NCBI GenBank assembly: GCA_044346745.1
Contig: JBIIYQ010000021.1
Span: forward strand, 1 to 33,715
Length of the DNA stretch: 33,715 bases
Reading direction: 5' to 3'
DNA from: UKL13-2 sp044346745
GTDB lineage: Bacteria; Pseudomonadota; Gammaproteobacteria; Burkholderiales; Usitatibacteraceae
The notes beneath the pieces were generated by a model. It did no database searches. It was not told the DNA's origin and saw nothing but the letters and a program-made list of their open reading frames with translations. How positions within the stretch are numbered: position 1 is the first letter of the stretch; the number at the start of each line of letters is the position of its first letter. Positions 9,238 to 16,903 of this stretch are shown in pieces. Made by a program: the position numbers and the translations under genes.

Positions 9238-9761
9238 GCACAACAACACAGGCCATTGTTTCCGACAATTTTCCGCGCACGCCGCTCTACATCGCGGCCG
9301 CCGCAGTGGTATTGACCATCGTTGGCGTCGCGGTGGTGCGTTTCGGCAATCTCAGCACGTCGTATGTTTCGACGGCAACGCCGATCCAGGAGCGTTCGCT
9401 GCGATTCGAAGATCAGAAAGACGGCGGCATCGCAGTCATCGATGCCAAAAACAATGCTGTGATCGAAATTGTCTCGCCAGGCACCAATGGGTTTCTGCGG
9501 GGTGCGCTGCGCGGGCTTGCCAGAGAGCGCAAACGGACCAGCGCTGGTGCGGAACCACCTTTCGTACTGGTGTCGCGGACGGACGGCAGACTCACGCTGG
9601 ACGATCCCACCACCGCCCGTCAGGTTGATCTCAAGTCGTTCGGCCCGTCCAACTCGCAAGTATTTGAACGCTTTTTGACCCAGCAAACACCAACACCCCG
9701 GGATCCCAATGCAGTCCCGATGAATGCAATTCCATTTGCACCATTGTTCACCGGAAAATAA
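9234..9761 (+). CDS. puhC: Photosynthetic complex assembly protein PuhC
   Basis: Protein of 175 aa with one N-terminal membrane anchor (about residues 18-38, Ala/Val-rich) and a periplasmic domain. PuhC family members assist RC-LH1 assembly. Matching features are RSLRFEDQKDGGIAVIDA, the pattern GTNGFLRGALRGLARERKR, and the stretch around DGRLTLDDPTTARQVDL, then FGPSN with a Phe-rich end. The ATG at 9234 overlaps the puhB stop (ATGA) and is preferred to an in-frame ATG five codons upstream. The function is known only in outline for the family. acsF follows after 19 bp. Confidence 0.92.
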   Translation: MSTTTQAIVSDNFPRTPLYIAAAAVVLTIVGVAVVRFGNLSTSYVSTATPIQERSLRFEDQKDGGIAVIDAKNNAVIEIVSPGTNGFLRGALRGLARERKRTSAGAEPPFVLVSRTDGRLTLDDPTTARQVDLKSFGPSNSQVFERFLTQQTPTPRDPNAVPMNAIPFAPLFTGK

Positions 9762-9780
9762 TCAGGAATCGAGGATCAAT

Positions 9781-10845
9781 ATGTCAATCACAACTGTAAT
9801 TGATACCCCAGAAGCAGCCAGCCAACGTGCCAAAGCAAACAGCATGATCAGCCCGCGTTTTTACACGACCGATTTTGACGCGATGGACCGACTAGATGTC
9901 AGTTCGGTAAGAGCGGAGTGGGACAAGATGATGCTTGAATATGAAGGTGACAATAACCATGATCACTTCCAGCGCGACCCTGGCTTTGGCGCGGAAATCC
10001 ATGACATGTCGCCTGAACTGAAGCAGGAATTTCTGGACTTTTTGGTTAGCTCGCTTACCTCAGAGTTCTCCGGTCAAATTCTTTACAATGAAATTCGCAA
10101 AAACATTAACAATCCGGACATCAAGGCATTGATGGGATTCATGGCAAGAGATGAGTCCCGCCATTCCGGTTTTATCAATCAGTCATTACGCGACTATGGA
10201 CTGGCTGTTGATTTGGGTGACTTAAAGAAGACAAAGTCGTATACGTTCTTCAAGCCTAAGTACATTTTTTACGCGACGTACCTATCGGAAAAGATCGGCT
10301 ACGCGCGCTACATCACCATCTTTCGTCAGCTTGAAAAAAACCCCGATAAACGCTTCCACCCGATTTTTAAATGGTTCGAGCGCTGGTGTAACGACGAGTT
10401 TCGGCATGGCGAATCGTTTGCACTCATCATGCGCGCAAATCCAAAGCTGCTCACCGGGCTCAACGTTTATTGGATTCGCTTTTTCTTGGTCGCGGTCTAC
10501 GCAACCATGTATGTTCGTGACCACACTCGGCCACAGTTGCACATCGCCATGGGACTCGATCCCAAGGAATACGACTACACGGTGTTCCGCATCACAACGG
10601 AAATCACCAAACAAGTCTTCCCGATTTCTCTGGATACAGATCACCCATCGTTCCGCGCTGGCTTAGAGCGTCTTCACCAAATATCGGACAACATTGCCGC
10701 CGCAAAAGCACGTGGTGGGTTGGTCGGATTGGCGAAGCAAGGAGTTTGGGCGGTCGCAGGGCTCGCCACCTTCACACGCTTGTATTTTTTCCCGGTGAAA
10801 CATCACGCGCTGCCGGCAGAAATACGCATGGTTCCCGCTTGGTAA
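9781..10845 (+). CDS. acsF: Aerobic Mg-protoporphyrin IX monomethyl ester oxidative cyclase
   Basis: Di-iron oxygenase (354 aa) that forms the isocyclic ring E using O2. Carboxylate/His ligands are visible as Glu95 (in SEFSG), Glu125-x2-His128 (DESRH), Glu170 and Glu206-x2-His209 (DEFRH), the ferritin-like pattern of the family. Other blocks are LVSSLTSEFSGQILYNE, FKPKYIFYATYLSEKIGYAR and RFHPIFKWFERWCNDEFRHG. The ATG at 9781 follows a GAGGA site and gives the usual N-terminus; an in-frame codon at 9724 lies inside puhC. The oxygen-independent cyclase bchE is not seen in the window. Its presence argues that pigment can be made in the presence of oxygen. Confidence 0.97.
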   Translation: MSITTVIDTPEAASQRAKANSMISPRFYTTDFDAMDRLDVSSVRAEWDKMMLEYEGDNNHDHFQRDPGFGAEIHDMSPELKQEFLDFLVSSLTSEFSGQILYNEIRKNINNPDIKALMGFMARDESRHSGFINQSLRDYGLAVDLGDLKKTKSYTFFKPKYIFYATYLSEKIGYARYITIFRQLEKNPDKRFHPIFKWFERWCNDEFRHGESFALIMRANPKLLTGLNVYWIRFFLVAVYATMYVRDHTRPQLHIAMGLDPKEYDYTVFRITTEITKQVFPISLDTDHPSFRAGLERLHQISDNIAAAKARGGLVGLAKQGVWAVAGLATFTRLYFFPVKHHALPAEIRMVPAW

Positions 10846-10870
10846 TCAGCACCCAACAGGTCTAACTCCA

Positions 10871-11647
10871 ATGATCGAAACCTCCCCCGTTCTCTATCCC
10901 ACTGTGTTCGTGCTGCTTGCATGGTGGTTCAGCACGGGTGCGATTCTGTTTCTTGATCAGCTACCCGCCAGAACCTATTTGACCAGCATGGCGAGTGCAA
11001 CCGGATTAGCGATCGGCGCGTTGATGATGTTGGCGCTCTCCAGCCACTCGACAGCAGTCGCCAATGCTTACATCGGCTTTTCAGCCGCCCTCGTTATTTG
11101 GGGTTGGCAGGAGATGGCATTCTTGATGGGATTTGTCACGGGTTCACGTAAATCCGCCTGCCCGCCGCATGCGACGGAAGTGCAGAAGTTCTTGTATGCC
11201 ACTGAGTCAATCATCTACCACGAAGTGGCGCTTGTGATCTGTATGTTAGCTCTGCTCGCAGCAAGTTGGCACCAGCCGAATCAGGTCGGCGCCCATACCT
11301 TCTTCATTCTTTGGGTAATGCGGCTGTCTGCCAAATTGAATCTGTTCTTCGGTGTGCGCAACAAATATGAATCGTTCTTGCCGGAACAACTTTCCTATCT
11401 CAATAGCTATTTCGGCCAGCGGAGTATCAACTTCCTCTTTCCGGTAGTTGTTACCGCGTCGAGTGTCGTGGCTTTCCTCCTCTGGCAAACCGCGCTTGCA
11501 CCAACTGCGACGCCTTTTGAACACGTCGGTTATAGCCTGTTGGCGACACTACTGACCCTGGCAGTATTGGAGCACTGGTTTCTGATCATTCCACTACCCG
11601 TCGAAAAGATGTGGAACTGGGCAATGCGATCACGTGATGCGAATTGA
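10871..11647 (+). CDS. puhE: Photosynthetic complex assembly protein PuhE
   Basis: Integral membrane protein (258 aa, about seven hydrophobic helices) matching the PuhE family, usually found downstream of acsF in puh operons. Recognisable blocks are YPTVFVLLAWWFSTGAILFL, SAALVIWGWQEMAFLMGFVT, a central cluster YATESIIYHE and the block KLNLFFGVRN with FLPEQLSYLNSYF. The C-terminus carries the pattern LAVLEHWFLIIPLP, VEKMWNWA. In other purple bacteria the protein is reported to modulate bacteriochlorophyll and complex levels; the mechanism is unclear. It starts 25 bp after acsF and is the last gene of the puh run before the pucBA leader. Confidence 0.9.
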   Translation: MIETSPVLYPTVFVLLAWWFSTGAILFLDQLPARTYLTSMASATGLAIGALMMLALSSHSTAVANAYIGFSAALVIWGWQEMAFLMGFVTGSRKSACPPHATEVQKFLYATESIIYHEVALVICMLALLAASWHQPNQVGAHTFFILWVMRLSAKLNLFFGVRNKYESFLPEQLSYLNSYFGQRSINFLFPVVVTASSVVAFLLWQTALAPTATPFEHVGYSLLATLLTLAVLEHWFLIIPLPVEKMWNWAMRSRDAN

Positions 11648-11795
11648 ATATGGCATTCGAACCGCAATTGCAGGCATACAAACAAAGATACGCCGCAAAA
11701 CTTGTGGCTCCCCATTAGTGGTGTTGTTGGCCACTTAATACCCGCGTGCGGGTTCAGCACGATAGCAGGTGTAGTTTGATCAAGGAGAGATAGTT
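11648..11795 (+). promoter_or_regulatory. Leader region upstream of pucBA
   Basis: This 148-bp gap separates puhE from pucB, in contrast to the tight spacing upstream. It contains a short stem AGTGG/CCACT (11717-11735), then a tight hairpin ACCCGC/GCGGGT (11740-11753), then the pucB ribosome site AAGGAGAG at 11782-11789. No TGT-N12-ACA operator is found here. The pattern suggests either a separate pucBA promoter or an RNA-processing leader that lets LH2 mRNA be more abundant than puh mRNA; this is inference. Confidence 0.4.
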
Positions 11796-11948
11796 ATGTC
11801 AGACGCTGAAAAAGTTTGGCCATCCGGCCTGACAGTATCCGAAGCCGAAGAGTTTCACAGACACATCATCGAAGGTACGCGCATTTTCTTTTTCATCTCG
11901 TGCATTGCGCACCTGATGGCGTACATCTACACGCCATGGCTCAAATAG
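11796..11948 (+). CDS. pucB: LH2 antenna beta subunit
   Basis: Single-helix light-harvesting polypeptide of 50 aa. His39 (in AHLMAY) is the axial ligand for the B850-type bacteriochlorophyll and His21 is the conserved upstream histidine. The motif EGTRIFF gives Arg29, equivalent to beta-Arg20 of Rhodoblastus acidophilus LH2 (offset 9), which contacts the B800 pigment. The C-terminus YTPWLK is LH2-like. The ribosome site is AAGGAGAG, seven bases upstream. It is followed 12 bp later by pucA, the standard B-then-A order. It was called on the helix and histidine pattern despite its small size, and is distinguished from LH1 beta by the GTR motif and the TPWL ending. Confidence 0.93.
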   Translation: MSDAEKVWPSGLTVSEAEEFHRHIIEGTRIFFFISCIAHLMAYIYTPWLK

Positions 11949-11960
11949 GAGGAATGACAC

Positions 11961-12200
11961 ATGAACAACGGAAAAATGTGGCTGGTCGTGAAGCCAACAG
12001 TAGGTATCCCGGTGTTTTTTGCCGGGATAGTCGTTGCCTCGTTGTCGATTCACACGTCGATACTGCTGAACACTGACTGGTTCCCGGCGTTTCTTAAGGG
12101 CGGCCAGAAAGCGGCAGCAGCGGCACCCGCAGCAGCAACAGCGGCGGCTCCGGCCGCAGCGGCAGCAGCGCCTGCGGCACCAGCGGCAAAGTCCAAGTAG
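11961..12200 (+). CDS. pucA: LH2 antenna alpha subunit with long Ala/Pro-rich tail
   Basis: Single-helix antenna polypeptide of 79 aa. The core (residues 1-48) is typical LH2 alpha: MNNGKMWLVVKPTVGIPVF, with His31 as the pigment ligand and the WFPAFLKGG end. Residues 44 and 45 are Phe and Leu, where B800-850 antennae have Tyr and Tyr/Trp; Phe/Leu at these positions is associated with the blue-shifted B800-820 type. From residue 50 on there is a 30-residue Ala/Pro repeat tail ending in AAKSK, longer than the usual few residues. The ribosome site AGGAGGA lies just after pucB. The gene is followed by a hairpin terminator. Confidence 0.94.
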   Translation: MNNGKMWLVVKPTVGIPVFFAGIVVASLSIHTSILLNTDWFPAFLKGGQKAAAAAPAAATAAAPAAAAAAPAAPAAKSK

Positions 12201-12227
12201 AGCAGTAGCGCTTGGGCGGGACCGAAA

Positions 12228-12261
12228 GGGGGCGGGATGCTACTATCCTGCCCTCCGTTTT
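12228..12261 (+). terminator. Rho-independent-like terminator after pucA
   Basis: Stem GGGCGGGA (12230-12237) pairs with TCCTGCCC (12246-12253) with one G-U wobble around an 8-base loop, and is followed by TCCGTTTTACC. It sits 30 bp after the pucA stop and before the convergent pucC end, so it probably ends the bch-puh-puc transcript. Confidence 0.6.
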
Positions 12262-12302
12262 ACCTGCCTGAGACTTGTCGCAGATGGATACGCCAACACA
12301 AT

Positions 12303-12322
12303 GCTGGGTATCACAACCCGGC
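12303..12322 (-). terminator. Hairpin at the 3' end of pucC
   Basis: A stem of seven pairs with one wobble (GCTGGGT/ACCCGGC, loop ATCACA) lies directly at the pucC stop codon. It lacks a clear run of T on the minus strand, so it is a weak terminator or an RNA 3'-end protector. Confidence 0.3.
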
Positions 12323-13728
12323 TAGTGTAGGGATGAGTGCTCGGCAGGCTTTATGAGTGGCGCCATGACACTCAATGCCGCAAGCATCAGAATTATTTCC
12401 AGAATGTACACAAACACGTAACCGCTTTCGGGTGACACCTGAACGACGCTGTCACCTCGGACCACGGTAATGCCGCTAACCACGTCTCGTAACACGCCCC
12501 CCAACGACACCGCGACCCCTGCTGCCGTTGCCTGTACCGCCCCCCATGCACCAAGCGCTAGTCCACGTTGATCGCTGGGGGCATGGTTCATCGTGGCCGT
12601 CAACGTGCCGTGGCTGAACAACCCGCCGCCCAAACCAATCAGGAATGCGCCAAAGGCAAAAAGTAGCGGGGACGAAAAGGACGCCGAAAAAATAACCGCA
12701 ATAAAAGCAGGAACACCGAAGCCTGCTCCGTAAGAGGCGATTCGAAACGGATCAGCGCCTTGGGAAAGAACACGTGATGCGTAGCCAAAGCCGATCAGGC
12801 CTCCCAACGCCAAGGCAGCCGTGAGACGTGTCGTCGCAGAAACGGACATGTTGAGGATCTGGCCACCATAGGGTTCCAGTAGGATATCTTGCATGCTGAA
12901 CGCCATCGTACCCAACCCAATAGCAGTTAAGCGACGAAGCGCCCGTCCATGCTCGGTAAAGTTATTCCAGGCTTGACGAAAGCTTGGCTGCATCTCTGTC
13001 AACATCGCGGATTTGCGATTGCGCGGCTCTTGCTTCCAAAGCGCAATGATGTTTAACACCATCGTTACGACTGCGGCAGCCTGTATCACTTGAACTAAAC
13101 GTAACGGACTGAAATCTGCTAACGCCCAGCCAAACACCAGCGCACTGACAAGGGTGCCGAACAGTAGCATGACGTACATCAGCCCTACCACGTTTGGCTG
13201 CGACTCTTCCGAGACAAGGTCAGTCGCGAGCGCCAACCCGGCGGTTTGAATCGTATGCAGACCCGCACCGACTAGGAGGAACGCCAAACCGGCACCGGCC
13301 TGCCCCACCCAGGCCGGCCATTCTTGTGCGTTACCGCCGCCTGACAACGCCAACAACGCAAAGGGCATGATCGCTAGGCCACCAAACTGAATCATTGTTC
13401 CGCGCCAGATGAACGGGACCCGCTTCCAACCGAGCGCAGATCGGTGTGTGTCCGAGCTGTGTCCGATCAAGGCGCGAAATGGTGCCACAATCACCGGAAG
13501 CGAAATCATGATCGCGACCAGCGAAGCAGAAACGCCGAGCTCAACAATCATCACGCGATTTATGCTCCCAACTAGTAAGACAAGCGCCATGCCTACCGAC
13601 ACCTGAAACAGTGAAAGGCGCAGCAACCGACTCAGCGGCACTTCCGCAGTGGCAACGTCTGCAAAGGGAAGATAACGCGGTCCGAGATTGGCCCACGTTT
13701 CAATTATTTTGCGGCTAACGCGGTTCAT
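12322..13728 (-). CDS. pucC: LH2 assembly protein PucC
   Basis: Membrane protein (468 aa, about 12 helices) of the PucC/LhaA family needed for LH2 accumulation. It shares nearly every family block with the lhaA product: NRVMIVELGVSASLVAIMI, APFRALIGHSSDTHRSALGW, RVPFIWRGTMIQFGGLAIMP, HTIQTAGLALATDLVSEES and LALGAWGAVQATAAGVAVSL. It is convergent with pucBA rather than co-transcribed with it, so assembly factor and antenna need separate promoters. Assignment as pucC rather than a second lhaA rests on its position next to pucBA. The ATG at 13728 gives an N-terminus alignable with LhaA (residues around YLPFADVATAEVPLSRLLRL). Confidence 0.92.
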   Translation of the reverse strand: MNRVSRKIIETWANLGPRYLPFADVATAEVPLSRLLRLSLFQVSVGMALVLLVGSINRVMIVELGVSASLVAIMISLPVIVAPFRALIGHSSDTHRSALGWKRVPFIWRGTMIQFGGLAIMPFALLALSGGGNAQEWPAWVGQAGAGLAFLLVGAGLHTIQTAGLALATDLVSEESQPNVVGLMYVMLLFGTLVSALVFGWALADFSPLRLVQVIQAAAVVTMVLNIIALWKQEPRNRKSAMLTEMQPSFRQAWNNFTEHGRALRRLTAIGLGTMAFSMQDILLEPYGGQILNMSVSATTRLTAALALGGLIGFGYASRVLSQGADPFRIASYGAGFGVPAFIAVIFSASFSSPLLFAFGAFLIGLGGGLFSHGTLTATMNHAPSDQRGLALGAWGAVQATAAGVAVSLGGVLRDVVSGITVVRGDSVVQVSPESGYVFVYILEIILMLAALSVMAPLIKPAEHSSLH

Positions 13729-13892
13729 TTTTGATGTGCCTTCGACACAAACAACGCCCCGAGACTACAGGACAATTGGTCGCCATTCTTTTGCTGCGTG
13801 CGGAAGAATGAGAATTTCTTTTGCGGCAATTATTGCAAAACCTGCGTAGGCTAGTTTTGACCGAGTATGTGTTGGTGGCGTCCTACTCTACA
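13729..13892 (-). promoter_or_regulatory. Upstream region of pucC
   Basis: Non-coding stretch between the pucC start and the puf terminator hairpin. It is AT-richer than the genes and contains the small palindrome GCAATAATTGC around 13828-13838 and an A/T-rich run AATTTCTTTTG. No TGT-N12-ACA operator is present. The pucC promoter probably lies here, but no clear -35/-10 pair can be assigned. Confidence 0.3.
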
Positions 13893-13924
13893 CAGCATTT
13901 GCGGCCCGGAGGCCGCAAATGCTG
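13893..13924 (-). terminator. Perfect 14-bp hairpin ending the puf operon
   Basis: CAGCATTTGCGGCC (13893-13906) and its exact complement GGCCGCAAATGCTG (13911-13924) flank a 4-base loop CGGA. It begins 25 bp after the pufC stop. There is no T-run in the minus direction, so it may act as an mRNA 3'-end stabiliser as much as a terminator. Confidence 0.65.
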
Positions 13925-13948
13925 ATACTACCAAAGAGAACAGTTTGG

Positions 13949-15016
13949 CTAACGCTTAGACACAACTTTCACAGGCGCGGCGGGGGCGTCTGTCTTGCTG
14001 ATAAGTGCCGGAAAGTCCTTTGCCATTTGCGCGCCAAACAGTGGCTTGTAGGCTCCGGCATGACAAGTGGCGCAGTTCACTTTTGCCACGTCGCCACCCT
14101 CCCCCTTACGGCTTGCAGGGAATACGGAGGTGAGTGGCTCCATATACTCATTGTTTAGGTTGCGAGACATCCTGATGCCGTGCCAAGCCGTAACCCGTTG
14201 CGGCGTGCTGGATTCCCACGACGAAAATGCGCGCGTGTTGTGGCAATAGGTACAGTTCACGCCCAAACCCTCGGACATGTGCACCATCAACGAATAGGTC
14301 CACTCGGTTTGTTTGGTGGTCTGCAAATTGCGCGTCTCCCCGCGCATCGGCAGCGCCGTCGTACCATTCGTACGAATTTCCATTGCTTGGCTGAGATATG
14401 GTGTTAATCCATCGGCAGGCAGCGAGCTGAGACCAACATCTTTGGCGACCTTGTTCTGCAACCCATCACCTCCCACCACGCGTGAAGCTGTCTTGGCAGC
14501 CGGCGGCGTGAACCAGAAATTCGCGGGAATATGTTCACCCCGGTGGCAGGTATAACATGTCACGCCGGTGGCACCAACGTGTGCTTTATTGTCGACGTTG
14601 ATGGCTTGTGTCATCTGCAACATCTTGCGGGCAACCACTTTTGTGTAAAGCGTGTCCGCCTCAAAGCCCTCGCCCGCCACGTGGCAGTAGTTACACCCTT
14701 CTTTGGGGGACACCCAGTTCGTAATCGACACCATGGTGCGGGTAAATTCACCCACGCTAATTCCGCCGAGCACTTGGACGTTCTTGTACACCGAGCTGGC
14801 TGGAGGCCCCCCGTCTGCAATCGCCGGAATGACTTCAGGAACTGCATTCGCCGCCAGTTGTTTCGGGACATCGCGAGGATTGTTGAGCTCGACCATTGCT
14901 GTCCCACGGAAGCCGCGCTGGTAGCTATCCACTGGCGGCCGTTCCCAGCAACCGCTTAACAAAGACGTGCCAAGAAGTGCAACGGATACTGCGGCTAGTC
15001 TTGAAAATGTCTTCAT
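13949..15016 (-). CDS. pufC: Reaction-centre tetrahaem cytochrome c subunit
   Basis: Cytochrome subunit (355 aa) that re-reduces the photo-oxidised special pair on the periplasmic side. Four CxxCH haem sites are visible: Cys108-His112 (CNYCH), Cys154-His158 (CYTCH), Cys255-His259 (CTYCH) and Cys315-His319 (CATCH). Three Met-containing helices preceding haem sites are consistent with axial Met ligands. The N-terminus is a lipoprotein signal with lipobox LLSGC, placing the modified cysteine at residue 23. The start overlaps the pufM stop (ATGA). The tail after the last haem is Ala/Pro/Val-rich. It is the last gene of the puf operon. Confidence 0.97.
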   Translation of the reverse strand: MKTFSRLAAVSVALLGTSLLSGCWERPPVDSYQRGFRGTAMVELNNPRDVPKQLAANAVPEVIPAIADGGPPASSVYKNVQVLGGISVGEFTRTMVSITNWVSPKEGCNYCHVAGEGFEADTLYTKVVARKMLQMTQAINVDNKAHVGATGVTCYTCHRGEHIPANFWFTPPAAKTASRVVGGDGLQNKVAKDVGLSSLPADGLTPYLSQAMEIRTNGTTALPMRGETRNLQTTKQTEWTYSLMVHMSEGLGVNCTYCHNTRAFSSWESSTPQRVTAWHGIRMSRNLNNEYMEPLTSVFPASRKGEGGDVAKVNCATCHAGAYKPLFGAQMAKDFPALISKTDAPAAPVKVVSKR

Positions 15017-15990
15017 TTCGGCGCTCCTTGCAGCAAGGCGGGATCAATCACAGGCCCCGGGTAGACAGAAGGATACATAGGCGCAACGCCGTGTTTGACC
15101 GCCCACAAGTACCAGTTGTCCACTACGGTACCCGTCAACAAGATTCCGATTCCACCAGTCAGCGGGCACAACACAGCGAACCACCAAGCCCAACGGTGGA
15201 TAGACTCCATCGAGGCGTTGAAACCCATCGTCCAACGCCAGAACAGCGCTGCACGCTCGGAGGCTGTACCACGGTCTACGATCTGTTCAATTTCGCGCTC
15301 CCCACCGAACCTGCTCACCGCAAGAATTGTACCGGCGTGCATGGCGAACAACAGTGCCGATCCGTACAGAAAAACAATCGACAACATATGGAACGGGTTG
15401 TAGAACAGATTTCCGTATCGAATCGAAAACGCTGCCGTCCAATCCAAGTGAGGGAAAATACCGAACGGTACCGCTTCACCCCAATTGCCCATGATGACCG
15501 GGCGGATAAAGCCGAGTACGAGATAGAGCCAGATCGCGGCCGCAAACGCCCACGCGACATGGGTTCCCATACCGAGCGATCTTGCACGTCGGTACATGCG
15601 CACCCACCATAACAAGATCGACATGGTTAGAAAAAAGCCCGCCATCAACCACCACCCACCTTCGTTCAATGGCGGGATACGCAGGCCATACGCGGGTGCC
15701 GGCGGCTCAAGTGCCAACCAAAACAGTTGCCGCACAAACTGCACCGGGTCCCAATTGACCGATGCCATCATGTTGAGGCCGATGATTTCGAATGCGATGA
15801 AAAAACACAGTATCGATGCAACACCAAAGCCGCCTAGATAAAACGGCCCAACTTGGGCGTCGCCGAATTTGCCAAACCAGTAAACAAAGAATGGTTTGCC
15901 ATCGCGTCCCCACCAGTCACTCTTCGGCAGCGGAACCCCGTCATACGGGGCGTGGACTTGGACTCTAGTAAAGATGTTTTGATATTCCAT
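15013..15990 (-). CDS. pufM: Photosynthetic reaction centre M subunit
   Basis: M subunit (325 aa, five transmembrane helices) binding half of the special pair, QA and the non-haem iron. Hallmarks are the N-terminal YQNIFTRVQVHAPYDGVPLP, GPFYLGGFGVAS, FPHLDWTAAFSIRYGNLFYN, then PFHMLSIVFLYGSALLFAMH and GFNASMESIHRWAWWFAVL. Iron ligands include the histidines in helices D and E and the Glu in the de loop (FGGEREIEQI). The C-terminus GPVIDPALLQGAPK is the longer form expected where PufC is docked. The gene lies 15 bp after pufL with a GGAGAC site. Confidence 0.98.
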   Translation of the reverse strand: MEYQNIFTRVQVHAPYDGVPLPKSDWWGRDGKPFFVYWFGKFGDAQVGPFYLGGFGVASILCFFIAFEIIGLNMMASVNWDPVQFVRQLFWLALEPPAPAYGLRIPPLNEGGWWLMAGFFLTMSILLWWVRMYRRARSLGMGTHVAWAFAAAIWLYLVLGFIRPVIMGNWGEAVPFGIFPHLDWTAAFSIRYGNLFYNPFHMLSIVFLYGSALLFAMHAGTILAVSRFGGEREIEQIVDRGTASERAALFWRWTMGFNASMESIHRWAWWFAVLCPLTGGIGILLTGTVVDNWYLWAVKHGVAPMYPSVYPGPVIDPALLQGAPK

Positions 15991-16005
15991 ATCTGTCTCC
16001 GTCCC

Positions 16006-16830
16006 TTATTTCCAAACCGGCAGGTTTAGCCACCAGCCCCACCACTCGGGCCAGCCGCGCGTCCAAAATGGTCCGCTGATCACGATACAAACAGCACTCC
16101 AGAACACCGCACTCAGCGCGAGGAACAGGCCGAGGCGATGTACGCCAAGGGTGCCAATTGAGTAGCCGATCGCGTCGCGGAAAAACGTGTTTTCGTGCTC
16201 GGCGGTTTTGACCGGCTCCCCCCTAGCGGGATTGGTAGACGACAGGATCAATCCACCATGTAGAGACAGTGCCAGTGCCGTTGCAAAGAAAAAACTGACA
16301 GCAATCATATGCGCCGGGTTGTAATGGAAATGCAGATACTGGTAACCGGTATTCGACACCCAGTCGAGGTGACTCATGATGCCGTAAGGAAAACCGTGAC
16401 CCCACGCTCCCATCAGCAAGGGGCGTATCACCACCAAGGTAACGTAGGCAAGAATCGCGAAGGCAAACGCAAACGGGACATGGAAACCCATTCCCAGCTT
16501 TCGGCATATTTCGACTTCGCGCAACGCCCAAGAGACGAATGCACCGATTGCGCACACGGTGATTATCTGCCAAAGCCCGCCTTCCATTAGCGGTGCCAGT
16601 CCTAACCCGTACTTGAGGTCGGGCGGCGCAATGTTGATTTGCCACACATTCCACGTTGTGCCTTGCGAGGCACCCCATAAAATGAGCGCTGTACCGACCA
16701 CCGAAAAAAATATCGTCGTGACGCCAAAGAATCCGACGTAGAACGGCCCGACCCAAAAATCAAATAAATCGCCGCCTAGAAGTGTTCCCCCGCGAACTCG
16801 GTATTTCTTCTCAAAACTTAGCATCGCCAT
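16006..16830 (-). CDS. pufL: Photosynthetic reaction centre L subunit
   Basis: L subunit (274 aa, five transmembrane helices) that binds the active-branch pigments and QB. Diagnostic blocks are MAMLSFEKKYRVRGGTLLGG, DLFDFWVGPFYVGFFGVTTI, HLDWVSNTGYQYLHFHYNPA with HMIAVSFFFATALALSLHGG, and DAIGYSIGTLGVHRLGLFLA. The His residues of YNPAHM and the later LHGG and VHR stretches are those that ligate pigment and iron in the family. The start has a strong GAGGAG site upstream. It is separated from pufA by 209 bp holding an intercistronic hairpin. Confidence 0.98.
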   Translation of the reverse strand: MAMLSFEKKYRVRGGTLLGGDLFDFWVGPFYVGFFGVTTIFFSVVGTALILWGASQGTTWNVWQINIAPPDLKYGLGLAPLMEGGLWQIITVCAIGAFVSWALREVEICRKLGMGFHVPFAFAFAILAYVTLVVIRPLLMGAWGHGFPYGIMSHLDWVSNTGYQYLHFHYNPAHMIAVSFFFATALALSLHGGLILSSTNPARGEPVKTAEHENTFFRDAIGYSIGTLGVHRLGLFLALSAVFWSAVCIVISGPFWTRGWPEWWGWWLNLPVWK

Positions 16831-16864
16831 GGCGCACTCCTCGGACGTGTCTGATTTTTGCTAA

Positions 16865-16903
16865 CGAACCCTCAGGAGACCTTTGAGTTCCTGATGGAGT
16901 TCG
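16865..16903 (-). promoter_or_regulatory. pufA-pufL intercistronic stem-loop
   Basis: On the minus strand an outer stem CGAAC/GTTCG and an inner stem built on TCAGGA/TCCTGA enclose an 11-base loop. In other purple bacteria a hairpin in this position protects the pufBA mRNA segment, so LH1 outnumbers the reaction centre. The same role is inferred here from position and structure. Confidence 0.55.

Noticed and set aside
11650..11718. A 22-residue ORF right after puhE
   Set aside because: No ribosome site, no recognisable motif and it lies in the structured pucBA leader; too short to support as a gene.
14896..15612. A 238-residue plus-strand frame opposite pufC/pufM
   Set aside because: It is antisense to the certain pufM gene, with low-complexity Arg/His/Gln-rich text and no motif.
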